Positions 26,695 to 36,030 are shown, counted from the first letter of the stretch. The stretch is DNA of 64,000 nt from Bacillus_BD sp963787345 (GCA_963787345.1 CAWBCW010000026.1:310001-374000); one strand, 5' to 3'. Notes: generated by a model from the sequence alone, not told the origin. Numbers and translations: made by a program.

Positions 26695-27708
26695 ATGACT
26701 GAACATTCCACATTATTAACTTCTGCCGAAATCGCTTCGATATGGACGAACTATATGCAAGATAGTATGGCTAAGTGTGTTTTAGCTTACTTTCTGAACC
26801 ATGTAGAAGATAAAGACATTCGCCCTATTATTCAATTTACCTATGATGTAGCAACGGCACATATAGAAAAGTTGGCAGCCATCTTCCAGGGGGAACAAAT
26901 TCCAACGCCGACAGGGTTTACCTATGATCATGATGTGAATGTAAATGCTCCACGTTTGTATACAGATACTTTTATGTTGACATATTTAAATCATATGTCT
27001 AAGTTGGGGTTGGTTGGATACAGTGGATTTATTTCAATGAGTGCTCGAGAAGATGTCAGAACGTACTTCAGAGAAGGTCTTAATGAGACGTCAGAATTAT
27101 ATGAGAGGACTTCAAAAGTAGCTCTTTCAAAAGGGGTTTTTACAAGAGCTCCCTATATTGCTTATCCAACAACAACAGATTACATAGATAGTAAAAAGTA
27201 TTTAAGTGGATTAAATCCATTTAGCGAAAAGCGACCGTTAAACGCTATAGAAATATCCCATCTATTTATGAACATTCAAACGAATCTGATGGGAGGCAAA
27301 CTTACAACTAGTTTTGCTCAAGGAACTCCCAGGGAGGATATTCGTAAATGGATGTTAAGAGGAAGAGATATTTCAAAAAAGCATATCCAACTTTTTACAC
27401 AAATTCTGACCGAGAATGATGTACAGGCACCTATCTCATCGGATGTTTCAATTACGGATTCAACTATACCGCCTTTTTCGGATAAATTAACAATGTTTCA
27501 TATAGCTAGTATGGGAGTTGCGGGAATAGGAAATTATTCAGCTGCAGCGGCTTCAAGTCAAAGAAGCGATCTCGTATTAAGCTATCAACGGTTATCACTT
27601 GAAATTGCTCAATATACAAAAGATGGAGCTGATATTGTAATTAGGAATGCTTGGTTAGAGCAACCACCGGGAACACAAAGTAAAGAACAATTGTCCAAGA
27701 AAAAATGA
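26695..27708 (+). CDS. DUF3231 family protein
   Basis: 337 residues made of two similar halves (about 8-165 and 180-325). Each is a four-helix ferritin-like bundle beginning with an L-T-S-A-E-I or L-N-A-I-E-I-S-H-L-F-M type helix and containing G-L-V-G-Y-S-G or G-V-A-G-I-G-N-Y-S. This is the DUF3231 pattern, common in Bacillus, related to spore coat protein CotF, with no proven role. ATG at 26695 after GGAGGTCGC. It stands alone with its own terminator. Confidence 0.85.
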   Translation: MTEHSTLLTSAEIASIWTNYMQDSMAKCVLAYFLNHVEDKDIRPIIQFTYDVATAHIEKLAAIFQGEQIPTPTGFTYDHDVNVNAPRLYTDTFMLTYLNHMSKLGLVGYSGFISMSAREDVRTYFREGLNETSELYERTSKVALSKGVFTRAPYIAYPTTTDYIDSKKYLSGLNPFSEKRPLNAIEISHLFMNIQTNLMGGKLTTSFAQGTPREDIRKWMLRGRDISKKHIQLFTQILTENDVQAPISSDVSITDSTIPPFSDKLTMFHIASMGVAGIGNYSAAAASSQRSDLVLSYQRLSLEIAQYTKDGADIVIRNAWLEQPPGTQSKEQLSKKK

Positions 27709-27740
27709 AACAGGGGAGGCAGCTCCTCTGTTTCATTTTG
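27706..27740 (+). terminator. Terminator of the DUF3231 gene
   Basis: A 13-base stem (27706-27718 with 27723-27735), followed by TTTTG. It overlaps the stop codon of the gene. Confidence 0.85.
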
Positions 27741-27810
27741 CAAGGGGATACAGGTTCATAATATTTTCTCTATTGTATTTCATGTTCAAACCCTGTCCCC
27801 ACTGTTTCAG

Positions 27811-28260
27811 TTATTTTATGGATTCCCGTAACTCACCTGTCATTTGCTCAACTAATTCGGGTCTCCCATGAAATTGGGCGGGGGTATTTTGAAAGAGCTC
27901 GATTTGCCAACCGTGATCATTCTTAATGGCAACTAAGGTTTGATGGGCATTTACCGTGGGTTCAATATCTGTTTTTCCAGGTGGAATCATCCCAGCAATC
28001 GCTTGTAACAACGCAGCATCAGCTCCCAATGCCCGTATCTCTTTTATTTTAGTAACATAGGGGGCTGTAGGATGGTTTAAAAAAATAGGTTCGAGATGCG
28101 ATAGGATTTCTTTCCGTCCAATCACTTTACTTCCATCAAACCCAATTTGGATTCCTTGTTCTGTGAATATTTCAGCCATTCCCTTTGCATCTCGCTTGTT
28201 CCATGCATCTATAAGTTTTTGATAAAGATTTTTTATTTCAGCTTCGAATAAAGCACTCAT
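27811..28260 (-). CDS. SnoaL-like/SgcJ-EcaC family protein
   Basis: 149 residues with an NTF2-like fold: an N-terminal helix pair with Y-Q-K-L-I-D-A-W-N-K-R-D-A-K-G-M, then I-F-T-E-Q-G-I-Q-I-G-F-D-G and strands ending in W-Q-I-E-L-F-Q-N-T. This matches the SgcJ/EcaC group of small proteins, whose substrates are mostly unknown. ATG at 28260 preceded by AGGAGG. Single gene. Confidence 0.8.
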   Translation of the reverse strand: MSALFEAEIKNLYQKLIDAWNKRDAKGMAEIFTEQGIQIGFDGSKVIGRKEILSHLEPIFLNHPTAPYVTKIKEIRALGADAALLQAIAGMIPPGKTDIEPTVNAHQTLVAIKNDHGWQIELFQNTPAQFHGRPELVEQMTGELRESIK

Positions 28261-28340
28261 GTTTTAACCTCCTGAAAATCCATTCCAACGCTTTCATAAG
28301 TCTATCACATTCCTCTTTTTTGTATTCAAAATAGAAGTAG

Positions 28341-28398
28341 TAAAAAAGAAAAAGCGTGAACGATTCCCAAATCATTATGAATATGAGAATCATCACGC
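28341..28398 (-). terminator. Terminator of tatA
   Basis: On the minus strand the arms 28387-28398 and 28354-28366 (GCGTGA..GATTC type) form a stem followed by TTTTTCTTTTTTA. It is 10 bases after the tatA stop. Confidence 0.75.
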
Positions 28399-28408
28399 GC
28401 TTGTATAT

Positions 28409-28627
28409 TTATTTTTCATGCTTTTTCGTGGCTTCCGCTGATGCCAATTCCTTTACTTCGCCTATTTCCTCTACAACGTCACTAGTTAATTCCTTGGTAG
28501 ATTTTTTAAATTCCCTTAATGTTTGACCTACGGCACGGCCTAGTTCTGGAAGCTTCTTAGGTCCAAAGATGATAAGCGCCAATAGGATAATTAAGATTAA
28601 ACCTGGAACTCCAATATTATTAAGCAT
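28409..28627 (-). CDS. tatA: Twin-arginine translocase subunit TatA
   Basis: 72 residues. One N-terminal membrane helix (G-L-I-L-I-I-L-L-A-L-I-I-F-G), the hinge F-G-P-K-K-L-P-E-L-G-R-A-V-G, then an amphipathic helix and an acidic-basic tail: the TatA layout. It builds the pore for export of folded proteins. ATG 28627 was chosen over GTG 28636 because AAGGGAAG lies 8 bases before the ATG. No tatC is adjacent, as with the B. subtilis TatAc type. Confidence 0.9.
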   Translation of the reverse strand: MLNNIGVPGLILIILLALIIFGPKKLPELGRAVGQTLREFKKSTKELTSDVVEEIGEVKELASAEATKKHEK

Positions 28628-28924
28628 ATGATTCACTTCCCTTTTTCAAGATTACCCTCATTCAGTTATAGGTTTAAACCCTAGTTGAATGAAGGAAAGC
28701 CTCTAGCGGATTGTCACGGATCTTTTTAAGGTTAATTTCTCGAGCGAGCTCAAAGATTGTATCCGAACGCAAATTCGATGGGAGAATTTGAGTGAACAAA
28801 GTGATTATCCATAAAGCTATAACAACATCCGCTTCCAAATTGATTGTAACCATTTAATGAGTTCTTTGCAGTGAAAATTGTTACACTTTTTAAAAATAGA
28901 GATTAGACCCTGGCAGAAAAAATC

Positions 28925-29480
28925 GTTAAAGTGAAAGATTAGTAGGGGATCTTGCACTTGGGGTGAAATCTCTGGAGATAAAGCGAGGAAACAGTTCAAA
29001 AACTGCACGCTAGACTGGCCAATATCCGACATGAATATATTCGATCTGTGGTGAATCAATTGGTGAAAACCAAGTCAACATATATCACAATCGAGGATTA
29101 AAATGTCAAAGGCATGATGAAAAATCGATATCTATCCAAGGCAGTGGCAGGGCAGAACTTTTATTACTTTAAAGAATGGCTCACAGCTAAGTGTAAGTAG
29201 TACAGCATTGAACTAAGGCTCTCTATCCGTCTTCTAAGCTATGTGCTTCTTGCTATGGCTATAAGAAAGTCCAACTGAGCCTGTCGGAGCGAATCTTTAA
29301 GTGTAATAGCTGTGATGCAGAATTAGATCGGGATTTCAATGCCAGTTTAAATCTAAAATATGCAACCGAATATACAGTATTAACCTAACTAGTCTGTATA
29401 TATGTAGGGCCGGCTACATCCGAATTTACGCTTGTGGAGTGTTATACTAACTGTAGTAGCGAACTTTTGGCGGGGCAGGA
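28925..29480 (+). pseudogene. Decayed tnpB of an IS200/IS605-family element
   Basis: Conceptual translation across several stops and shifts gives the C-terminal half of TnpB: L-G-V-K-S-L-E, then A-N-I-R-H-E-Y-I-R-S, T-Y-I-T-I-E-D followed by N-V-K-G-M-M-K-N (RuvC glutamate region), C-G-Y-K-K-V-Q-L-S-L-S-E-R-I-F-K-C-N-S-C (zinc ribbon) and D-R-D-F-N-A-S-L-N-L (last RuvC aspartate). TnpB is an RNA-guided nuclease of transposons. The N-terminal half and tnpA are missing, and there are in-frame stops after I-E-D and after A-K-C-K, so it is dead. It lies in the otherwise empty 1.1 kb between tatA and the aldehyde dehydrogenase gene. Confidence 0.88.
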
Positions 29481-29710
29481 CACGTGGAAGCAAGAAACTG
29501 TCTGGCGTAGACGAATGAGTATATTTGTCTACGTTTTTAGTAGCAGAAATCTTAGATAAGGGATAAAGGGTTGGTCAAACAATTATGTCATGATCAAGTA
29601 TGAATATGAAGAACAATTCAAAGCGAAGAATAAATTATTGAGGTGTGGGACAGGAGGAAAGAAGCCCATATACTTAACTTTTTGATTGGTTAGTCCTAAT
29701 TGATAAGTTA

Positions 29711-29749
29711 AGGGCAGTTCAGGGGGAGAGAGCCCCTTGAACTGCCCTT
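29711..29749 (-). terminator. Terminator after the aldehyde dehydrogenase gene
   Basis: AGGGCAGTTCAGGGG (29711-29725) pairs with CCCCTTGAACTGCCCT (29733-29748), one bulge, 5 bases beyond the dehydrogenase stop. The T tail is weak. Confidence 0.6.
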
Positions 29750-29753
29750 CATT

Positions 29754-31241
29754 TTAGTATAATCCGTCAGCTTCTTCTTTCATGCTAATAAAGATATTCT
29801 TCGTTTGAGAGTAAGCATCTAGGATACTTTTATAGGTTTCACGGCCGATACCTGATTTTTTGTAGCCTCCAAATGGTGCTCCTGCCGAGAAGTTTGTATA
29901 TTGATTTACCCACATACGTCCAGTTTCCACTTTGCGGGAAACACGAAGGGCTGTATTTAAATCTTTTGTCCATACGCCGCCGCCTAGACCATATTCAGAA
30001 TCATTTGCCATCGCAATGACTTCTTCTTCGGTTTTAAATTTGATTACAGTTGCCACAGGACCAAAAATTTCTTCTTGGGCAATTCTCATACTATTTGAAG
30101 CATCTGCTAGAATCGTAGGTGCCATGAAAACACCTTCATCCAAGCCGTTTTCTTTTAACTGATATCCACCAGTTACAAGTGTAGCGCCTTCTTTCTGACC
30201 AATTTCAACGTATTCTAGAATTTTATCAAGTTGCTTTTGGTTGATTTGCGCTCCCATTTGAGTGCCTTCTTCCCATGGAAGACCCACTTTTACGCTTTCA
30301 AACTTTTCTTTTAATGCACTAACAAATTCATCGTAAATGCCTTCTTGAACAAAGATACGGGATCCTGCAGAGCAAACTTGTCCTTGGTTAAATAGAATTC
30401 CGTTTGCTGCCCCTTCAACCGCTCTTTCCCATGGTGCATCATTAAAGAAAATGTTTGCAGATTTACCACCTAGCTCTAAAGTAGCTGGAATCAAGCGGTC
30501 AGCTGCTGCTTTTGCTACTGTATATCCGACTTCAGTTGAACCTGTGAAAGCTAATTTCGCAAAGCCGTCATGGCGAAGCATATAATCCCCTGAATAAGAT
30601 CCTCTACCAGTTACGACATTGACAACCCCAGGAGGAAGAACTTTATCCAATAGTTTAGCTAATTCCAAAAGACTGAGTGAAGTAGTAGAAGATGGGTGAA
30701 TAACAACTGTATTCCCAGCTGCGATCGCAGGTGCTATTTTCCATGCTGCCATTAATAATGGGAAGTTCCAAGGAATAATTTGACCCACTACTCCAATAGG
30801 CTCTTTTAAAGTAAGAGTTAAGGTATTGTCATCTAATTCTTTAGCTGTTCCTTCTTCAGAACGAATGACACCGGCAAAATAGCGGAAATGATCTGCACTT
30901 AAAGGAACATCTGCACTCATCGTTTCTCTTAATGGTTTTCCGTTATCTAATGTTTCAACCATTGCTAAATGTTCCTTATTTTCATCAATTAGATCAGCAA
31001 TTTTTAGAAGCAAGTTGCTTCTTTCTACTAGACTAACCGTTTTCCAAGTTTTAAATGCTTCTTGTGCTGCTGCTACTGCTGCGTCTACATCGGCATAACT
31101 AGCATCAATAAAATCTGCCAACTTTTCGCCAGTACTTGGGTTATAAGATGCTATTTTCTTCCCTTCAGAACCTTCAACCCATTGACCATTTATGTAAAGC
31201 TTATATTCGGTATCAACTATACTGTTTACTGCTACACTCAT
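29754..31241 (-). CDS. NAD-dependent aldehyde dehydrogenase
   Basis: Oxidises an aldehyde to the acid with NAD(P). 495 residues, normal for the family. The active site is complete: N at I-I-P-W-N-F-P, the cofactor loop F-T-G-S-T-E-V-G, the general base in L-E-L-G-G-K and the nucleophile in N-Q-G-Q-V-C-S-A-G. The sequence is of the AldA/acetaldehyde-dehydrogenase group; the exact substrate is not readable. GGGAGG lies before the ATG at 31241. A promoter and palindromic operator lie upstream. Confidence 0.93.
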   Translation of the reverse strand: MSVAVNSIVDTEYKLYINGQWVEGSEGKKIASYNPSTGEKLADFIDASYADVDAAVAAAQEAFKTWKTVSLVERSNLLLKIADLIDENKEHLAMVETLDNGKPLRETMSADVPLSADHFRYFAGVIRSEEGTAKELDDNTLTLTLKEPIGVVGQIIPWNFPLLMAAWKIAPAIAAGNTVVIHPSSTTSLSLLELAKLLDKVLPPGVVNVVTGRGSYSGDYMLRHDGFAKLAFTGSTEVGYTVAKAAADRLIPATLELGGKSANIFFNDAPWERAVEGAANGILFNQGQVCSAGSRIFVQEGIYDEFVSALKEKFESVKVGLPWEEGTQMGAQINQKQLDKILEYVEIGQKEGATLVTGGYQLKENGLDEGVFMAPTILADASNSMRIAQEEIFGPVATVIKFKTEEEVIAMANDSEYGLGGGVWTKDLNTALRVSRKVETGRMWVNQYTNFSAGAPFGGYKKSGIGRETYKSILDAYSQTKNIFISMKEEADGLY

Positions 31242-31282
31242 TATGTAAATCCTCCCTTAATAGTTTATTAAAATACTATTTA

Positions 31283-31329
31283 ACAAGCGCTTGTAAATTT
31301 AGTATAGTCCAAAAATTCAACGAATTCCA
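31283..31329 (-). promoter_or_regulatory. Promoter and palindromic operator of the aldehyde dehydrogenase gene
   Basis: On the minus strand TGGAAT (31329-31324), a 17-base spacer and TATACT (31306-31301) form a promoter. The perfect palindrome ACAAGCGCTTGT (31283-31294) sits just downstream at the start of transcription. It resembles a CcpA/LacI-type site with its central CG, with two differences from the usual cre pattern. Repression at this site is inferred. Confidence 0.6.
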
Positions 31330-31448
31330 CTAATTTATTCATAAAACTTAACGAAGCTCAATAAAGCCTAAATTATTATTAAAAGAAATGTCATGAGGAA
31401 AGGTTCACATATTATTATTTCTTAAGGCGGAGGAAGGGACGAGTTTAA

Positions 31449-31486
31449 AGGAGCTAGAACAGCTGCATGCAGCTGTTCTAGCTCCT
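31449..31486. terminator. 38-base perfect palindrome, probable terminator
   Basis: AGGAGCTAGAACAGCTGCA is followed at once by its exact inverse, with no loop bases. A CTTTTTCTTT tail follows on the plus strand, a shorter TTT on the minus strand. The nearest gene end is the minus-strand oxidoreductase at 31534, so it may end that gene. Confidence 0.6.
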
Positions 31487-31533
31487 CTTTTTCTTTAAAT
31501 AAACTTTCTCAGTGTCTCGTACTAACTTTAATT

Positions 31534-32502
31534 TTATAGAGTAATCACTACTTTTCCTTGTGCATGCCCTTCTGCAAAATAATTAAATGCGTCCGTTATT
31601 TTATGTAAATGATATGTTTTGTCGATTAACGGCTTAACCTTTTCTGCTTCGAGAAGTTCCTTCATGAAAATGAGGTCTTGTTGGTTTGGGGTTTGGAGAA
31701 AACTTTTCATTTTCTTATTCCCTGTTATGGACATCAAAGGGCCTATTATTATGAATTGGTAAAGTTGAGAAGGGGGCCCTCCAACATATACAAAAATTCC
31801 ATTTTCCCTCAAGGACTGCCTATAGGCTGATAGAGGATGACTTCCATTTACACCAATGATCACGTCATATTGTTCTTCTTTTTCAGCAAAGTTTTCTTTT
31901 GTATAATCAATGACTTGATCTGCTCCAAGTGACTTTGCGATCTCTACTTTTCTTGTGCTAACGACCGCTGTTACTTCTGCACCAAATGCTTTCGCAATTT
32001 GTACGGCAAACGTTCCTACTCCGCCAGAGGCACCATTAATGAGTACTTTTTGTCCCGGCTGAACTTTGCCTTTATCCCGTAAAGCTTGGAGGGCAGTGAC
32101 TCCTGCCATCGGTACAGCCGCTGCTTCTTCAAAGGATAGATTACTAGGTTTTAAAGCGATTGCGTGCTCGGAGGCAGCTGCGTATTCCGCAAAACCTCCC
32201 CAGCCACACCCCGAGAGGTCTCCAAATACTTCATCGCCCGGTTGGAACATCTTGATATTTTTACCCACTGCTTCAACCGTACCCGCAATGTCGCCTCCTG
32301 CAATGGGGAATTTCGGTTTTCTAAGTCCAAGGGCAAAACGTGCTAAGAATGGTTCTCCTTTTAAAAGGACTAGATTTGAATAATTTAAAGATGCGGCTTG
32401 CACCTTAATTAAAACTTGATTGTCATCGGGAACCGGCTTTTGAATATCTTTTAACTCCAAGACATCAGGTGAACCATATTTCTCATGAATAACGGCTTTC
32501 AT
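31534..32502 (-). CDS. Zinc-independent MDR oxidoreductase (quinone oxidoreductase-like)
   Basis: 322 residues. GroES-like N-terminal domain (K-A-V-I-H-E-K-Y-G-S-P-D-V-L), then the NADPH-binding Rossmann part with L-I-N-G-A-S-G-G-V-G-T-F-A-V-Q. The zinc ligands of classical alcohol dehydrogenases are absent, as in quinone oxidoreductases and related reductases. ATG at 32502 with AAGGAGGAG before it. It appears to be a single-gene unit. Confidence 0.88.
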   Translation of the reverse strand: MKAVIHEKYGSPDVLELKDIQKPVPDDNQVLIKVQAASLNYSNLVLLKGEPFLARFALGLRKPKFPIAGGDIAGTVEAVGKNIKMFQPGDEVFGDLSGCGWGGFAEYAAASEHAIALKPSNLSFEEAAAVPMAGVTALQALRDKGKVQPGQKVLINGASGGVGTFAVQIAKAFGAEVTAVVSTRKVEIAKSLGADQVIDYTKENFAEKEEQYDVIIGVNGSHPLSAYRQSLRENGIFVYVGGPPSQLYQFIIIGPLMSITGNKKMKSFLQTPNQQDLIFMKELLEAEKVKPLIDKTYHLHKITDAFNYFAEGHAQGKVVITL

Positions 32503-32815
32503 TCAAAACTCCTCCTTGTTGGTCAATATTGGATTCATTGCTGAAGACCCTTTCCATATAAAGATATTCCCAAAGTCGTATATGAAGACTAAAAGTAGAA
32601 ATAGATGATCTTTATTTTACTAAAGAGGGAATAAGAAGAAACGTGATTCAATTTAAGAATTTATTAAAAGAACAGGGAGGTGAATGGATTTATAGAAAAA
32701 CGATTCTACTGATCTTTAGTTTAATCGGCAGAATCGTTCACATGTTGTTTAGTCATGGGGTGTTTCTTCCTGTCCCTTTTTCTTGTAGGGAGAAGAAGAA
32801 ACCTACCTCTGCATT

Positions 32816-33739
32816 TTATTCAACAGATGAAGAGCTAGCGGAGGAGGATGCGATGGATGCGGTGGTAGCTGCGACAATGGCTGCTTGTTGAGCTTGAATC
32901 ATCGCTTCTACGGCTGCAGTTAGACCTGCTGAAGCGTCTGCATATTCTTGTGAGACAAAGATGGACGCAATGGGTAGAGCCATAATTTTATACCAGCTAA
33001 GGGTTTTCAATTGTATTAAATCTTGAACAAGTGACACGGCTTTATTTGTTTGACCTGAGAGAGCAATAATACCAAGAGAGGGGTAGTGCATACTTTTTAT
33101 TTTATAATGGCTTTTTTCAAAAGCCCCTTTAGCCTCGATTACTTTCCTTGTTAACTCCTGTGAAAATGTTCCATTCATGACGAGCATATTGGTTAACAGC
33201 TGTAAATCATTCCCTTTATAAAAATCTTTGTTATTTAAAGCTGTATAATATTTTTCAGAGGTTTCCACTAAATCAGTAATTCGCCCAGGTTGTTTGGCTA
33301 TGATCACAGCAGTCGGATAATCATTGTACGAAGTTAAAAAGGGATGATACTTTTTCATTTCATCATAAATTTCTTTTGGTCTGCTTACTTCTGTATCTTT
33401 TTCCATTAGGATCGCCGCGATATAGGTATGCATGGAGGAACGAAAGCCATTGTCTTTTAGTAGCTGGTAGTTACGGTGTAAACGATCAATCTCATCTCCA
33501 TAGTGATTTGTTTTCGGATAAATTAATCCCGCCATTGAAAAAGTAATAGAACGTAATGGGGAAAAGGATGATGAACTTTCTTTCACTTTCTCTATTAGAT
33601 GTCGAAAGTCAGAATGATTGATTCGTTTCTTTTTTGCTGCACTCTGAGCTGCCGTCATCATCACAATGCGTTTATCTACCCATTTTCCACTCGATTTCCT
33701 TAGGATCTCTATATTTTCCTGAAATAAAGCTATATCCAC
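32816..33739 (-). CDS. DUF4003 family protein
   Basis: 307 residues. The sequence pattern (H-T-Y-I-A-A-I-L-M near 105, P-F-L-T-S-Y-N-D-Y-P near 132, Y-K-G-N-D-L-Q-L-L near 190) fits the DUF4003 family of Bacillus, which has no known role. The C-terminus is low complexity, a run of Ala, Thr and Ser from about residue 280. GTG start at 33739 with AGGGAGG 7 bases before it. A plus-strand frame at 32643-32891 that overlaps the 3' end was not accepted. Confidence 0.75.
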   Translation of the reverse strand: MDIALFQENIEILRKSSGKWVDKRIVMMTAAQSAAKKKRINHSDFRHLIEKVKESSSSFSPLRSITFSMAGLIYPKTNHYGDEIDRLHRNYQLLKDNGFRSSMHTYIAAILMEKDTEVSRPKEIYDEMKKYHPFLTSYNDYPTAVIIAKQPGRITDLVETSEKYYTALNNKDFYKGNDLQLLTNMLVMNGTFSQELTRKVIEAKGAFEKSHYKIKSMHYPSLGIIALSGQTNKAVSLVQDLIQLKTLSWYKIMALPIASIFVSQEYADASAGLTAAVEAMIQAQQAAIVAATTASIASSSASSSSVE

Positions 33740-33879
33740 AAATAACCCTCCCTTATCAAACCTTTCTAATTTTAAATACGAATCAAATAGATAAAGGTTT
33801 CTGGAACATCAGAAGTGTACTCCTCTTTTAATAATTGTCTAGGCTATGTGTAATTGTCCATTCCAATATTAGACAAATT

Positions 33880-33915
33880 TTGCTAACATACACTTAATAA
33901 TGATAATCATTATCA
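33880..33915 (+). promoter_or_regulatory. Fur-controlled promoter of the flavin reductase gene
   Basis: TTGCTA (33880-33885) and GATAAT (33902-33907) give a promoter with a 16-base spacer. TGATAATCATTATCA (33901-33915), a perfect 7-1-7 Fur box, covers the -10. Iron-dependent repression follows from established Fur biology in Bacillus. Confidence 0.85.
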
Positions 33916-34007
33916 ATTACGCAAATTTATTAGGAAAGAATGGCCAATTATGAAGGTAATTAGAATTAAATTTATATCAAAAATCTAAACGAGGAGGAGA
34001 CACACAA

Positions 34008-35078
34008 ATGAAAGATAACGAAATGTTTGAAGTCACCATTATAGGTGGGGGACCTGCAGGATTATTTTCAACCTTTTATAGTGGTTTACGTGAAATGAAA
34101 ACAAAGATAATTGAATATCAGGATCAATTAGGTGGAAAAGTACATGTCTATCCAGAAAAGATGATATGGGATGTTGGAGCGATAACGCCAATTTCGGGGG
34201 AACAACTAATTCAACAGCTGACCCAACAGGCCCTAACGTTTAACCCGAAGGTTGTTTTAGGGGAAAAGGTAAAAGAACTAACGAAAAATGAAGAAGGACA
34301 TTTTGTAATAAAAGCAGAATCTGGTCACACACACTTTTCTAAGGCAGTTATTATTGCAATTGGTGGTGGAATATTGGATCCACAAAAACTAGAGGTGGCA
34401 GGCGCTGAGGAATTTTATAGTTCCAATTTAAGCTACACAATCAAATCTTTAAAAAGATTCAAAGATAAAATCGTTATAATTTCAGGAGGCGGTCATACCG
34501 CAGTGGATTGGGCAAATGAGCTTGAACCGATTGCTAAAAAGGTTTACCTAACGTACAGAAAGGCAGCTTTAAATGGACATGAAGCACAAGTTTCTCAACT
34601 TTTAAATAGCTCCGTAAAATGTTTCTTTCATACCGAGATTACAAAGTTATTTCCTGATTCTGAGGGACAGTCCATCCAATCCGTTGAATTAATCGATCAT
34701 ATGACAGGTGAAAAAACGTATATAACTGTTGATGAAGTGGTTGTTAACCACGGTTTTATAAGAGAGAAGGAATTGATAGAAAATAGTGTCCTGCAAATTG
34801 ATATGGTTGAGGATCATTATATAAAAGGAAATGTATTTTGCGAGACATCGGTATCGGGTTTATATGCGGTCGGAGATGCGATTGATTATGATGGAAAAGT
34901 ACATTTGATTGCCGGTGGATTTCAGGATGCAATCAATGCAGTGAATAAAGCAAAACGATTCATTCAGCCCGATGCAGAAGAAAGGGGAATGGTATCATCT
35001 CATAATGAGATTTTTCATCAACGAAATCGGGAACTCATTGATGCACAAATTCAGGAGAGTATTGTTGCAAGAAAATAG
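34008..35078 (+). CDS. Ferredoxin/flavodoxin--NADP reductase, thioredoxin reductase-like (YumC/FNR2 type), Fur-regulated
   Basis: 356 residues. FAD site I-I-G-G-G-P-A-G-L-F at the start, NADP site I-I-S-G-G-G-H-T-A-V-D-W near residue 155, and the flavin motif G-L-Y-A-V-G-D-A-I near 285. There is no CxxC, so it is not thioredoxin reductase but the related ferredoxin-NADP reductase family. Lying under a Fur box and ahead of siderophore uptake remnants, it may release iron from imported ferric siderophore by reduction; this role is inferred. GAGGAGGAG precedes the ATG. Confidence 0.85.
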   Translation: MKDNEMFEVTIIGGGPAGLFSTFYSGLREMKTKIIEYQDQLGGKVHVYPEKMIWDVGAITPISGEQLIQQLTQQALTFNPKVVLGEKVKELTKNEEGHFVIKAESGHTHFSKAVIIAIGGGILDPQKLEVAGAEEFYSSNLSYTIKSLKRFKDKIVIISGGGHTAVDWANELEPIAKKVYLTYRKAALNGHEAQVSQLLNSSVKCFFHTEITKLFPDSEGQSIQSVELIDHMTGEKTYITVDEVVVNHGFIREKELIENSVLQIDMVEDHYIKGNVFCETSVSGLYAVGDAIDYDGKVHLIAGGFQDAINAVNKAKRFIQPDAEERGMVSSHNEIFHQRNRELIDAQIQESIVARK

Positions 35079-35124
35079 TTATTTCCTTTCTATTAATCAA
35101 GCAATCAACAAGGGAGTCTTCAAG

Positions 35125-35986
35125 ATGAAAAAAGGGAATAATTCATATCTTAATAGTAGGTATTATCATCCTGTTAATTGGCACAATCGGTGTATGTGTA
35201 AGTGTTGGTACGATGAAAATACCTCTACTTGAAACATATACCATTTTAAATGAAGTAAAAGGAGAGTTTGCTGATACAATTGCTGAACTTCATCATTTAG
35301 GAGATAAAATGACGGTTTCCCGGGAAGTTATTATTGGACAAGAACTAGACTTTATTGTGGGACGCTCAGTGATGTTTACAGATGAAAGAATGGGTTCAAT
35401 TGCTACTTTAAATGACTTAGGAATCAATGTTTATGCTCAAACATCAAGTCATATTAATCAAAATCCGAAATTAACATCAGTCATTGATGATGTATTAACA
35501 TTAGGGAAAACTTTTGATGTGAATGATAGAGCTGAAGAGTACGCAGCTGAATTACAAGCCCGCTATGACAAAATTATTGAAAAAGTAAATGCAAATAAAA
35601 TGGATGAAAAATTAACGATTTTATCGATGGCTCGTTTTGATACAGAAGCAGGAACATTTTCAAACTTTAATGTTTCACAAGGGCTGCAAAGAGATATCAT
35701 AGACATATTAAATCTTGAGTCGGCAATGGAAGGCAGCAATGGCGGACTTAATTATGAATCGTTAATCAGCGCTAACCCAGATGTGATTCTTTATATCAGT
35801 GCAGACCGTAACGCTGAATTCGATGCAAAAGCCATTGAAACTCTTTTGTCTGAACCGTTAATTAAGGACGTTAGTGCCATTAAAGAAGGCCGTATTTATG
35901 AGGTAACCTATGATGATTTTATGGACTACGGCGTACGCATCTTTGATACATTAGAGATGTTAGGTAATGAACTTTACGGGAAATAA
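35125..35986 (+). pseudogene. Chimeric remnant: FecCD permease N-terminus joined to a ferric-siderophore binding protein C-terminal part
   Basis: After the ATG at 35125 (GGGAG upstream) one extra G in the GGG run breaks the frame. The next frame reads I-I-H-I-L-I-V-G-I-I-I-L-L-I-G-T-I-G-V, then V-G-T-M-K-I-P-L-L-E-T-Y, the first membrane helix and following loop of a FecCD-type permease. From about 35245 the same frame continues as a type III binding-protein fold (E-V-I-I-G-Q-E-L-D-F-I-V-G, later A-N-P-D-V-I-L-Y-I and L-I-K-D-V-S-A-I-K-E-G-R) to 35986. The permease core and the first 80 or so residues of the binding protein are missing, so a deletion joined two genes of an iron importer. It follows the reductase by 46 bases. 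Confidence 0.8.
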
Positions 35987-36030
35987 GGAGTAAGAGTTCA
36001 AGGAATGGTTCAAAAATGGTTTGAACCATC

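Noticed and set aside
32643..32891. 82-codon plus-strand frame starting M-I-Q-F-K-N-L-L-K
   Set aside because: It overlaps the DUF4003 3' end on the other strand; its tail is the antisense of a low-complexity Ala/Ser coding stretch. No family match.
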